From positions 34,626-98,625 of the forward strand of contig DF240846.1 of the NCBI GenBank assembly GCA_000507305.1: a stretch of 64,000 nucleotides of DNA, given 5' to 3'. How positions within the stretch are numbered: the first letter of the stretch is position 1; every line of letters begins with the position of its first letter. Positions 54,638 through 64,000 of the stretch are shown in pieces. The notes under the pieces were generated by a model, which worked only from the letters and a program-made list of their open reading frames with translations, was not told where the DNA came from and searched no databases. Both the position numbers and the translations under genes were made by a program. Source of the stretch: Breviolum minutum Mf 1.05b.01 (lineage: Eukaryota > Sar > Dinophyceae > Suessiales > Symbiodiniaceae).

Positions 54638-54765
54638 CTAGTTGGTGGTTTCAACCTATCTGAAAAACATTAGTCGAATTGGAAATCTTCCCCAGTAAGG
54701 GTTTTTCTTTCATGAGGCACCAGTTAGGGTTGAAAATAAAAAATCTTTGAGTTGCCACCACCCAG
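54638..54765. mobile_element. F1 element with internal insertion
   Basis: CTAGTTGGTGGTTTCAACCT to TTGCCACCACCCAG, 4 bp duplication CAGG on both sides. About 25 bp (TTTTTCTTTCATGAGGCACC) is inserted in the middle. Its minus-strand terminus is the donor of exon 54762-54821. Confidence 0.7.
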
Positions 54766-54821
54766 CAGGACACAACGCTCTCCAGGGATGATGAATTCCT
54801 TTCGGTTTCCTTCGATCCTGC
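54762..54821 (-). CDS. Exon ending at an F1 terminus
   Basis: RIEGNRKEFIIPGERCVLL between a TTTAG acceptor and CTGG|GTGGTGG. Not recognised. Confidence 0.45.
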
Positions 54822-55079
54822 CTAAAGAATTGAAAAACCAGTGGACTGCCCGACGGTTATTTTTTTGATTTCCTTCATAGAAATAGCTGTTTCCTAAAAC
54901 GGTGGTACCCCCAAAACACCACAAAATGGTCATTTTTAGTAGGAAAACCAACAGTTGTTGGGTACCACCGTTTTAGGAAACCCCCCAATATATCCCAATA
55001 TAAGTAGATGGATTATGGCAAACCCCACGGCCCCATTGTTTTTCTTACAAGGTAATTTGGCAGGTTCCCAACCTCTTCC

Positions 55080-55200
55080 AACCTCTTTTTCATATAATCA
55101 GACTGGTAAATATAAGATACGTGTATGTAACATGAAAAAACAACAAAAAACATGTAGGTATAACATACTAATTCCCATGGATCCTATGGATCATTTCTTT
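55080..55200. mobile_element. F9-related element
   Basis: GGTAAATATAAGATACGTGT, ATGTAGGTATAACATAC and CCCATGGATCCTATGG resemble F9. Confidence 0.4.
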
Positions 55201-55345
55201 CATTTTTGCCATTGCCCGATTTTTTTCGCAATCAAGTTTTCTCCTTCATCGCGGACTCCAGACTCTCGGCCAGAATCAGGAATCTGGCCGTGGAACAAAA
55301 CACGAGGAGTTTCCACGTTTTGGAGACCTTCTCCCTTCACCCTGC

Positions 55346-55497
55346 TTGGATGTCCCGGACAGGAAGGGACAGGATTAAGACAGGATCAAAGGAATCAGTG
55401 GGTGATATCACCCCAATATATGCCATTTAGAAGTAGGTTATATCTAGCTAGAACCCATTTACTAGCTATGGAATCACTTCCTGAGACATCCGGGTGG
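55346..55497. mobile_element. F6 element
   Basis: TTGGATGTCCCGGACAGG opposite CCTGAGACATCCGGG; interior ATCAGTGGGTGATATCACC. Confidence 0.65.
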
Positions 55498-56534
55498 GAA
55501 TTGGAAACCAACAAAAAACGCAGAACATATTGCGCTTGTAAAGAGTCTTGGCTAAATAGGGTCTTGCAGAACTCATATTGTAGGATGGAGGATGGAGAAT
55601 GGTTATAGACTATAGATCATGAATCCATGCAAGAATATGGTTTCAAGAAAGCTAGTCATGAAAAACCATGTTAGGTTTTGTTTGGATGCTATCACAGCTG
55701 ACAGCTCTTGTCCTTTTTCTCAAAATGAGCTGTCATGAAATACATGACCAGTGAAATAAAAACAATTTGTTACCTTCCATTCTATGTAGTGGCTATGGTT
55801 TGAATGGATCCTCATAATGATTTATTGTAGTTAATCGCCATGCAACTGGGCAGTATAATCCAGTACCCTGGCAGTCCGAATCGACAATTGTTTGAATTCC
55901 GAGTTCACTATATCTTGTTTTTTTGGGGGGGTTATAATCAACATTTCAGGTAACTAGTCTTGACCAAAACATGATGTAACCCCTGGAAGTCCAAGACCAA
56001 GCAAAGAATGATCCTTTAATCTCCAACAGGACCCACTGAATGGACCCCTAAACCTGTGTATCTAGTAGCTCGATCGCAACTTACTTAGGGGTCCGTTGGG
56101 ATTCGGTCCCATTCAATTTTTGATGGAATATGCCCAAATCATCCATGGACTGTAATATTTTACCTACATGAATGGTATCTTTAAGATAATCGCTGTAAGA
56201 TCTGTACCCCAATCCTCCCATTCGGCAAAAAGTTTGGTCGACTTGGACTTTCTGGGTAAGCCCAACGACCCAAGGTTTTTAGGGTGACGTTTTCACCTGA
56301 GCAGTGATCGTTTCAACCATGGGTTGGTTGTATATTGGGGCTTAACTTTCCTACCCAGTTATATAGGGGGATTATTGTCACAACCTATCATTAATGGATT
56401 CCGTTCTTAGCTAACCAGGAATTCCTGGAATGTCAGAACCCCAATGCCACGGAAATAGCCGGCCTTATTCGGCCTAGAGACCAGGGTGTTTAACAATAAA
56501 CCATTAGCAAGGCACGCTAGTTCTTCGGGGAAAC
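55498..56534. other. Mostly non-coding
   Basis: A short minus-strand open piece (EFCKTLFSQDSLQAQYVL) near 55520-55575 is possible but has no clear donor. The rest is repeat-like with no gene. Confidence 0.35.
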
Positions 56535-56761
56535 CCATCAAGGTATACTGCTTGAGGCGCCGCACCCATGACCACGTCGAATGAAGACCTTGTGCTCAGG
56601 GTACCTCGAGAAATAACTAGGTGGTGGTTGAACCAACCCATCTGGTAGTATAGGAGATGCCATGCAAGGAGCAGCCGGGTGGGTTAAGACACAAAACTCA
56701 GGCATCCCTGAGACTCCCACGGATAGGATTTGAACAACGTCATGAGGGCATCAACATCTTC
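56535..56761 (-). CDS. Two in-phase small exons, unrecognised
   Basis: Exon 56721-56761 (EDVDALMTLFKSY) ends CC|GTGGGA and joins in phase 2 to exon 56535-56588 (SSFDVVMGAAPQAVYLD), which ends GATGG|GTTTCC. A fragment of F1 (56617-56645) lies in the intron. Confidence 0.55.
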
Positions 56762-57207
56762 CTGAGTTTTTTTTCCAAACACTTCACCCTGGAAGTCCAA
56801 AGATCACCAAAAATTTCAGGTACCTAGAATGGAGGTACAAAAACCTATGTCAAGCTGTATGGATACGGCTTATCTAAGGGAACCCCCACCACCCAAACAG
56901 GTTTATTTCAGGTACAGGAAACCCTCCATTTTGGGTACCTGAAACTTTTGGCGAAAAGACCATTCAAACAAAAAAAACACAGGGAACTTCACCAAGTCGG
57001 ACGATTTTTTTGTTAAGGTTTGGGAATCTGAATCCTCCCAAAATTTGGGGAACTGTTCTTTTCATAGTCGGCTTAACTTCGGAAGGCTTCCACTTCCAGG
57101 GTTCCGCTTTCGGAATCCACGAACCGAAAAAAATGGCTCCCATTCATCCTCGCTAATTGACATCCTGGGTGCTGTTTTTTTTGCATCCTGGGTGTATGTT
57201 TGTGTAT

Positions 57208-57323
57208 CTAGTTGGTGGTTGCAACCAACCCACATGAAAAATATGCTATAATATGCTCGTCAAAATTGGATCATTCCCCCAGGTAAGGGATGAACATAAA
57301 ATTTGTTTGAAACCACCACCCAG
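57208..57323. mobile_element. F1 element
   Basis: CTAGTTGGTGGTTGCAACCA to TTTGAAACCACCACCCAG, 4 bp duplication GTAT. Confidence 0.75.
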
Positions 57324-57728
57324 GTATCATATGATATTACTTTTCATTGAACCTTGGTTGCTTAATGGGGATCCCCTATTACTGGTTTACAACTATCTAG
57401 TCTATAATTCCCTATTACTGACCCTGACCAACTTCATTGGATGTTGTGTTTTTTTAAACTTATCAGGTGGATTCCATAGAACTTAGTGGGCCCCCGAGCT
57501 GTTTGTCAAGAAAATGGGGGGTAAATAACTCCGATAAGTAGGATGATATCACCCCAAAATACCCATGGCCCCACCGTGTTTAGCGTGTTTCAAAAGCAAA
57601 AGAAACCATGGGGCGAACATGACACACCAAGCCAAACACAACACGTTTCAGAAGCCAAACATCGGGCCAACGCTGGAAGAACATCCTTTTGTAATTTATT
57701 ATTTTCAGGTTCCAGTCATTACCCTTTG

Positions 57729-57763
<35 letters not shown>
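57729..57763. repeat. (AAC)n microsatellite at an intron 5' end
   Basis: Pure AAC units on the plus strand, beginning a few bases after the donor of exon 57766-57878 on the minus strand. Confidence 0.9.
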
Positions 57764-57765
57764 AC

Positions 57766-57878
57766 CTCCTCACAAACATGTTGTGTTTTTGGGATATTGC
57801 CCAAGCTTCTGGTGTACTGAAGAGTGTTTCCTCATGGCTGATGGGTAACTGCAACTTCTCTGCAATCTCTAAGCCAGC
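57766..57878 (-). CDS. Exon, unrecognised
   Basis: AGLEIAEKLQLPISHEETLF, then STPEAWAISQKHNMFVR, from a CTGTCAG acceptor to GAGGAG|GTTTGT. Strong coding appearance. Confidence 0.6.
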
Positions 57879-58210
57879 CTGACAGCAGGTTTTGGTGAGG
57901 CTCACAACTGTTGACTAAGACATGCTAACCTAAACCTGAGGGGCCCAGCTCCAAGTCGCTCCCTTCCATTGGGTTGATCTTCATGTGATGTCAACTTCCC
58001 TTTTTGGCATCAACGTTTGATAAGGGTGAAGGAAAAAGGTGTGGTACACTACTCTGAAACCAACACTTCGTCCCTGAAAAATGGTACTAGTAGTTGGGAG
58101 ATGATCCGGCTTCGTTTTGGGGCAAAACATCTAGTTTCAGGGCTTAAGCAACCAAAAAAAGAAAATCCGAGTCACCATTCATCCTGCACAATTCACATCC
58201 AAAATAATTA

Positions 58211-58365
58211 CTCTTCTGCTAGGCCCCATCACCATCGTTATAAATGGGGTGAAATAGCTCTAACTATATAGGTTTATAACCCCGGCTACCCATGTATTTT
58301 CGGCCATTTATAGAGGTGATTTCACCCCATTGATAACGATCGGTTCGGGGCCTACCCTGCGGGAT
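58211..58365. mobile_element. F2 element
   Basis: TAGGCCCCATCACCATCGTT to GATCGGTTCGGGGCCTA, interior TATTTTCGGCCATTTATAG. Confidence 0.6.
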
Positions 58366-58827
58366 CCCCTGGGTTAAGTTTTTTCTTACCATCGATCCCC
58401 CCATCGGCGCCCTCCGGAAAAAACCTTCACGTTGTCCATTTTGGGACCCCTTCGTGTCAGGCATCTAAGGAGATGTTTTTTTAACTTAAAGATGCTATCA
58501 ACATACATCTGTTTGAAAAAAACAACAGGAATTTGAGTTGGAAAACGATCACTTATATAATTCTCGATGTTTAGGGCCCAAAATGTTTGAAAACCAGCAA
58601 CCATTTGACCAAAAACCCAGCAAAAATCAAGTCAAACAACAAAAATGTGGGGCTTTTCAACTTGGACCCCCCAACAAAAACCCATGGAAAAAAAACAGGT
58701 ATTTTTTGTATATAATCCCTACAAACATATGGGTGAAATAAACCCCCCAAATTGCAGGGTTTCCCATGGCTTCCCAAATGACCAAAAAACGCGCCTTCTC
58801 AGCCAGCGCATGGCCATGTAGACTCAC

Positions 58828-58874
58828 CACAGGTCGTTCGGACCATCCAAGGATCTTTTCAGCAGTCATGATAG
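58828..58874 (-). CDS. 47 bp exon with GTGAGT donor
   Basis: IMTAEKILGWSERPV between a GGGCAG acceptor and CCTGTG|GTGAGT. Confidence 0.5.
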
Positions 58875-58969
58875 CTGCCCAATGCAAGGGCCTCACGACC
58901 ACAAAAACAATGGAAAACCTGGCTGTTTCAGGGAAATCTAGGGTTTTTGAAATATTATTCCATTTGGGC

Positions 58970-59070
58970 AGATATACCCTCCTGAAATTTAACATTTCGC
59001 CCCGGAAAAGTTACCGAAACCTAACAGGAAAGGATCGTCTTCCAACCACCTTTTTTCAGGGGCGAACTGT
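58970..59070. mobile_element. F4 inverted-repeat element
   Basis: ATACCCTCCTGAAATTTAAC, core GTCTTCCAACCACC, end GGGCGAACTGTTCAAGTT. Confidence 0.5.
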
Positions 59071-59186
59071 TCAAGTTCGTGCGATCGAAACATCGTCTTC
59101 CAATCGTGGGCGTATCGTCTAAGTCTTAAACAAATTTCAAAACCCATTGATACATCGAAAATCGACCTTCAAAGAGGAATCCCCCA

Positions 59187-59330
59187 ACTTGTATGTTGCG
59201 TTGGGTTGGCTAGGATCAATGGTCAGGATCACATGGGCTATTTCACCTACTTATAGGGGATGAATTGGGGTGACATAACCCACTGATCCCAACCTTTTTG
59301 CTAACTTCCAACGGGACATCCAAACCATGC
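59187..59330. mobile_element. F6 element
   Basis: Right part (GGGGATGAATTGGGGTGACA to CAACGGGACATCCAAA) is nearly identical to 63490-63573, so these two copies are recent. Confidence 0.7.
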
Positions 59331-59970
59331 TTCCCATCCCAAAAGAAACAAAGCCCTCATAAGGCCTTATTCATAGATCATATGATGGTTGCAAAATCCC
59401 TGCAGGAGGCCTTCTTTCTTTGGGGGGCCATTGGGGGGTACCCTTAGATTTCCATGAAACAACCCCAAATCAGTGGCGTTGGTCGACAAAATGCAATGAA
59501 CACCAGGAAAATCACAGTTATAGTAAGGGTTCCTACAAAAATCAGTTCTAACTGGGCAAGGGAGCATCAAAAGTGACATCCCAAAAAAGACCTAAAAAAA
59601 TAACACTTTTGATGTTTGTCTTTTTCGGCAAGTCAGGGAACATTTGTAAAATGTAATGTGCACTCTACTGTTTTGAACGAAACAAAAAAATATGTTGAAA
59701 AAACAATATACATGAAATTCGAGCTGGTTTAAGAAAATAGAATTTCGCATGTTTACAAGAGGTAGGTAGGGGAGTTCATCCTCCCCAAAAGATGAATGTG
59801 GTAACTCACGACCCGACCCGTAAGCTCCAGCAGGACACTCTGGACAATTCATTCTATATGTATATTTCACCAACCCTCAAAATGACCTTCCCTAACAATC
59901 ATTGCACCCTCCTATAGAGGTGTTTGACTCTGATGACTCTGTATAAGGAGGGTTCTGGCAACTCCAAACT

Positions 59971-60480
59971 TCAGTTTTGAGATTCCGACACTTCACAATC
60001 AAACAAAATAACAGGGTCAATTCTTTCAATGACTGCAAGAGCAATGCAAGGTGGTGGGAAGCCAGCAAGAGTGCAAGTGTGGACCTTGTTCACAAAAGAG
60101 ACATCTTTGTCTAAAAGGACGCCCAATTTTGCATTTGCTACACTGAAGGTGCGGAAACCGTCTTCCACTGGGAGAGCAACAACGGTTGCTGGAGTTCCTC
60201 GGCTCCTACGGTTGGCCTTGGAGTTCAAGCCAGTGGCACCGGCACCTCAGCCACTTGACATGACTTGACCCAAAATCCCTGTATACGTAGCTGGTCGTTG
60301 ATGCGCCTGTTGTGGTCTCTCTTGTGTAGCTCGTCGAGATGCATCTGTCGTGCAACGAGTTGAAGGCTGCATCATCAAATTGACCTTCTCCGACCTGTCG
60401 CTGTCGGCTCGCTGGCGGGTCCAATTGACAGTGAGCACTGTCACTAAAAGCTGCGCACGTAGCTGTTTTTGCAGCTGCAA
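59971..60480 (-). CDS. Two C-terminal exons, unrecognised
   Basis: Exon 60287-60480 (AAFSDSAHCQLDPPASRQRQ, EGQFDDAAFNSLHDR) ends AGCTAC|GTATAC and joins in phase 0 to terminal exon 59971-60216 (TPATVVALPVEDGFRTFSVA, then KLGVLLDKDVSFVNKVHTC, IALAVIERIDPVILFDCEV, TGA). The terminal exon looks like a beta-rich folded domain. No family recognised. Confidence 0.58.
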
Positions 60481-60489
60481 CTAATGGTG

Positions 60490-61080
60490 TACCAAACATA
60501 GGACGAAAAAACAACATTTCATGCATTATATGTATATTGTTACGTTTTGACATTAGTCTTCTTGTTTTGTTTGGTTTTCTTTGTTTTCTTGCCTACAAAT
60601 GTCTGTTTCGGGGTTGTGCTTCCATATAATTGGTATGTTTACCTGCATTGCGTTGATTTGCTGTAATGGTATATGCAGGTAGATATTGTCTAAACCATGG
60701 ATGTGGTCTGTTTTTGTTGGACCTTTGTTTTCTGAGCAGAATTGAAGGGTGTTGGTCGAATGGTCTTTCCAGTGCGCATGCCCTCCGAAAAAATAAGAAT
60801 TGTTTTCTACAGTAACTGCACTTAGCGCCCACTCCAACGGGTGGTATTTACTACTGTACCCTAGACTTCCAGGCGGGTACCTCCCGAGGTTCGGTGGTTT
60901 TGATGCGGCTGTCCAGTCATACCTCCTCAGCTGGGGTTTGGATGTTTAGGATTGGTTAGCGGTATATCCCCAAAAGTTGATAGTGAGCTTAGCCTGCAAA
61001 AGGCTTGAGTAAGTTGATGTTCCTGAAACAAAAACCAACATGTAAACTCTAATTCCGCTTGGTCTCTCCCAAAACGGTTG
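60490..61080. other. No gene seen
   Basis: No exon with supportable boundaries before the long TTG array. Confidence 0.35.
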
Positions 61081-61083
61081 TTG

Positions 61084-61618
<535 letters not shown>

Positions 61619-61801
61619 AACCCAACTAAATAAACAGCCGTCCCCCCCAAACACCGCCCCGTGTTGCCAGGGGACGTATCGGAGGTAGGTTTCACCTCTG
61701 AAGAGCTCGTGAAGCTGCCTGAGACGATGGGAGGTCATATAGGGACCCAGGAAACCCCAAGGCCACGTTTTCTTTCAAGGTTTCCCACGCAAAATCCGTA
61801 C

Positions 61802-61922
61802 TCCCTAAGAATCCATGGGCGGATTGTATATTCACCTAATTTACCTACATGAAATGGTTGTTTTTTAATGGTAAACATATGGTACATGTAGGTACATATA
61901 CCATACACGGATGGTATGGGAA
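61802..61922. mobile_element. F9 element
   Basis: AATTTACCTACATGAAATGG, GGTAAACATATGGTACATGT, AGGTACATATACCATACA: F9 hairpin with the GTTGTTTTTTAATGG loop also seen at 48300 and 63690. Confidence 0.6.
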
Positions 61923-62173
61923 TATATCTCCACCAAAAAATGGATTCCCTTTCGAAAGCTGGTGGTGTATGTATCTGAATCCTTCAGTCGGGTGTGAAAT
62001 GTGTGCCCCCAAAAACCCCACCAAAAAAGACCTTTCGCAGACCTGAAATTTGATACCCAACGGAGGGTCTAGGTAAATATATAGGGATTGATAAACCCTG
62101 CAAGTCAAAGACCATTGAAAAGATAGCCCCCTGGAAATTTTGCCAGCAAATTGACAGCAAATTTCACCACTGC

Positions 62174-62289
62174 TCACATGGTTCCGCAGACCAAGATACA
62201 ACTCCAAGATGTAGCATCAAACGATTGCACGGCCACAAAGTCACTTTCACTGGGAGCTATTCCAGCCACCTGTGTGGAATTTCGGACCA
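62174..62289 (-). CDS. Terminal exon, unrecognised
   Basis: After a TTACAG acceptor: VRNSTQVAGIAPSESDFVAV, then QSFDATSWSCILVCGTM and TGA. Confidence 0.45.
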
Positions 62290-62319
62290 CTGTAAGCGCG
62301 CTTAAGGGACGAAAAGTGG

Positions 62320-62420
62320 GGGGTGGGTACCTAGTCCGGGTTGGACGTTGGATATGTTAGTTAATGGTTAGGATCAATGGGCCCCAATATACGCCATTCA
62401 AAAGCCATTTACTAAACATC
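62320..62420. mobile_element. F6 fragment
   Basis: GGTTGGACGTTGGAT, then GGTTAGGATCAATGGGCCCC. Confidence 0.4.
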
Positions 62421-62756
62421 TACTAAGATCCTATTGTCATATTGTTGTGATGTTTCAGAAATCCCAAACAGCCACCATTTGGTAAATATCGGGATAAACT
62501 AGCAATCTCAACTGGTTTCTGGACTGTTCGTGCAAACCGGGGCTCTTTTTACAATCCGCAATCCGTGTTATCCGCGTAGGCCTCTGTAATCATTTTATTC
62601 CGCAATGCGGGGACAATCCGTAATCCGAGGCAAGGATCTAAGTCTTTGTTTGGCTGCTGCAAAATCAACATTAGCCTACTGACTTTTCAACTTCACCACA
62701 AGTAGAAAAAAGAATTTATTTCACAACAATACATACTACAGATAAAATCATTTAGC

Positions 62757-63220
62757 TGTCTTGTTCTAGCTGCTTTCCGTTACCACAAAGGTGACATTCA
62801 CAGCAAGCTGACCCAGAACCAGCAGTTCGGTTTGGACCAGCAGCCCCCCCTTTCTGGAATGACGTCATCGGCTTCAAGTCCCCCAAGGCGAGAAGCTACT
62901 GTTTTGCCACCCCTAGCGTGTATCCGAACCCATGCGCACAAAGCAAACGGTTCCAAGTCTGTGGTCTCCCCAGCCATTGGCACGGGTCGAGATGCTTCCG
63001 AAGGAAAGGCTTGAGCACTGCTGCCCGGCGCTCTCCGAACATCTCTTTAAGGACATGACCCTTGCCGCCCAACGGGTTCAGCCCGTGGTCCGGCAGGGTT
63101 CATTTAATTGACGGCGACGCATGGCCAACCAAGCTAGGCAAACATCCTGCAACAGGCCGGAAGCCCGTTCACAGAGTGTCTTTTTGACACAAACTGAATT
63201 CACCAAAATACGGCACCGAG
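62757..63220 (-). CDS. Multi-exon gene end with Cys-rich tail, unrecognised
   Basis: The main open piece reads KGHVLKEMFGERRAAVLKPF, then LRKHLDPCQWLGRPQTWNRL (about 62935-63075). A terminal exon (about 62757-62908) reads LLALGDLKPMTSFQKGGAAG, then SACCECHLCGNGKQLEQDS and TAA; CxxCHxxC could bind zinc. An upstream piece near 63090-63160 reads DVCLAWLAMRRRQLNEPC. Exact introns are uncertain, one being possibly only about 36 nt. Confidence 0.42.
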
Positions 63221-63454
63221 CATCATACCTGAATTCAATGATGACACTCAACCACAAATCAAGGCCAGGACATTGCTGATTCGAATGGATAAAAGGCCGG
63301 GATCTCATTCTCATTTTCCAGACTTCAAAGACTTGACTTGAACCCTTCTACATAACCGCCTATTCCGTAATCGTCCTAATCCGTAATCCGCCTAATCATT
63401 GGGCATTAACTTTGAACAGATCAGGGTTTGCCGGATTTCTGAACAATCAACAGT

Positions 63455-63580
63455 AGGAATGTTAGGATCATTGGTTAGGATCAATGGATTTTTTCACCCA
63501 GTTATAGGGGATGAATTGGGGTGACATAACCCACTGACCCCAACTTTTTTGCTAACTTCCAACGGGACATCCAAATATGC
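63455..63580. mobile_element. F6 element
   Basis: GGATCAATGGATTTTTTCAC to CAACGGGACATCCAAATATG; close match to the 59187 copy. Confidence 0.68.
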
Positions 63581-63645
63581 TTGGGTGGTGCTATTCGGCA
63601 GCGGCGTGCTGTGGGTACTGAAGCAAAAAACTCCAGACCGTATTT

Positions 63646-63745
63646 GGATCTATGGGATTTGTATATTCACCTACGTGAAAGGCGATTGTTTTTTAAAGGT
63701 TTTCATGTCAATGTCAAGTATACCATACATGCATCCTTTGGGATG
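63646..63745. mobile_element. F9-related element
   Basis: TGGGATTTGTATATTCACCT, GGCGATTGTTTTTTAAAGG, ATACCATACATGCATCC. Confidence 0.45.
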
Positions 63746-64000
63746 GCTAGCTGCAAATGTTCGTGATGTTTCCTTGGTTGTCGTATTTGTGAAGAACAAT
63801 ACATATTCAAGTACGCAGTGGCAACAAAATCCGAACTAGTTGAGCCACAAAAATACCCTCTTACTTTCCATTCTACTGATTGGTTCACAGGCATCCTTAT
63901 AGTGACCTACTCTAATCCCTTTAGAACTGCGTAGTGTAGTCTAATCCCTTATATACAGCTAATAGCCAGATGTTGTTTCATTGCTCAGTTGAGCAATGAC

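Overview
The window looks like nuclear DNA of a dinoflagellate, most likely a Symbiodiniaceae-type alga. The ORFs are short and stop-interrupted, but many assemble into phase-consistent multi-exon genes. The intron 5' sites are a mixture of GT, GC and GA, with AG at the 3' end. Nearly every exon I can support is on the minus strand, as expected for unidirectional gene arrays. Several proteins carry blocks I recall from large unnamed Symbiodinium families. All exon models were made by hand from open frame, splice dinucleotides and intron phase; none was checked against transcripts or databases.

Region 1 (1 to about 14.7 kb) is a compact tail-to-head array of five minus-strand genes: an edge-truncated gene (1-605), a 13-exon gene (1906-5692), a gene with an FFAG-type block (6469-8071), an acidic/proline-rich gene (8646-10106) and a complete six-exon coiled-coil gene of about 730 residues (10861-13674). 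Their introns are short, AT-rich and rich in TTAA. A single N at 5797 is flanked by a near-identical 275/277 bp duplication, which is probably an assembly artefact.

Region 2 (about 14.8 to 64 kb) is different. Small minus-strand exons are scattered among dozens of short inverted-repeat elements of at least a dozen families (called F1 to F14 here), plus long (TTG)n/(AAC)n arrays. Recognisable genes are a ubiquitin-specific protease fragment (37.1-38.45 kb), the C-terminal histidine box of another USP (53.8-54.1 kb), two copies of an SGNH-hydrolase-like exon (30.8 and 43.6 kb), two tandem paralogous intronless genes (41.2 and 42.3 kb), a C2H2-like finger exon (25.1 kb) and a nine-exon unrecognised gene (45.8-48.0 kb).

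The most interesting signal is that the inverted-repeat elements appear to act as introns. One F1 copy (47215-47319) is by itself a complete 105 bp intron: its terminal repeat supplies AG|GTGGTGG and the duplicated target supplies the AG acceptor. F2 termini supply the donor AAG|GTGGGC at four separate exon ends (37671, 38405, 50321, 51517). In the USP gene, four consecutive introns contain F2, F10, F7 and F2 elements. This fits a multi-family, DNA-transposon-like introner system that is still creating introns in this genome.
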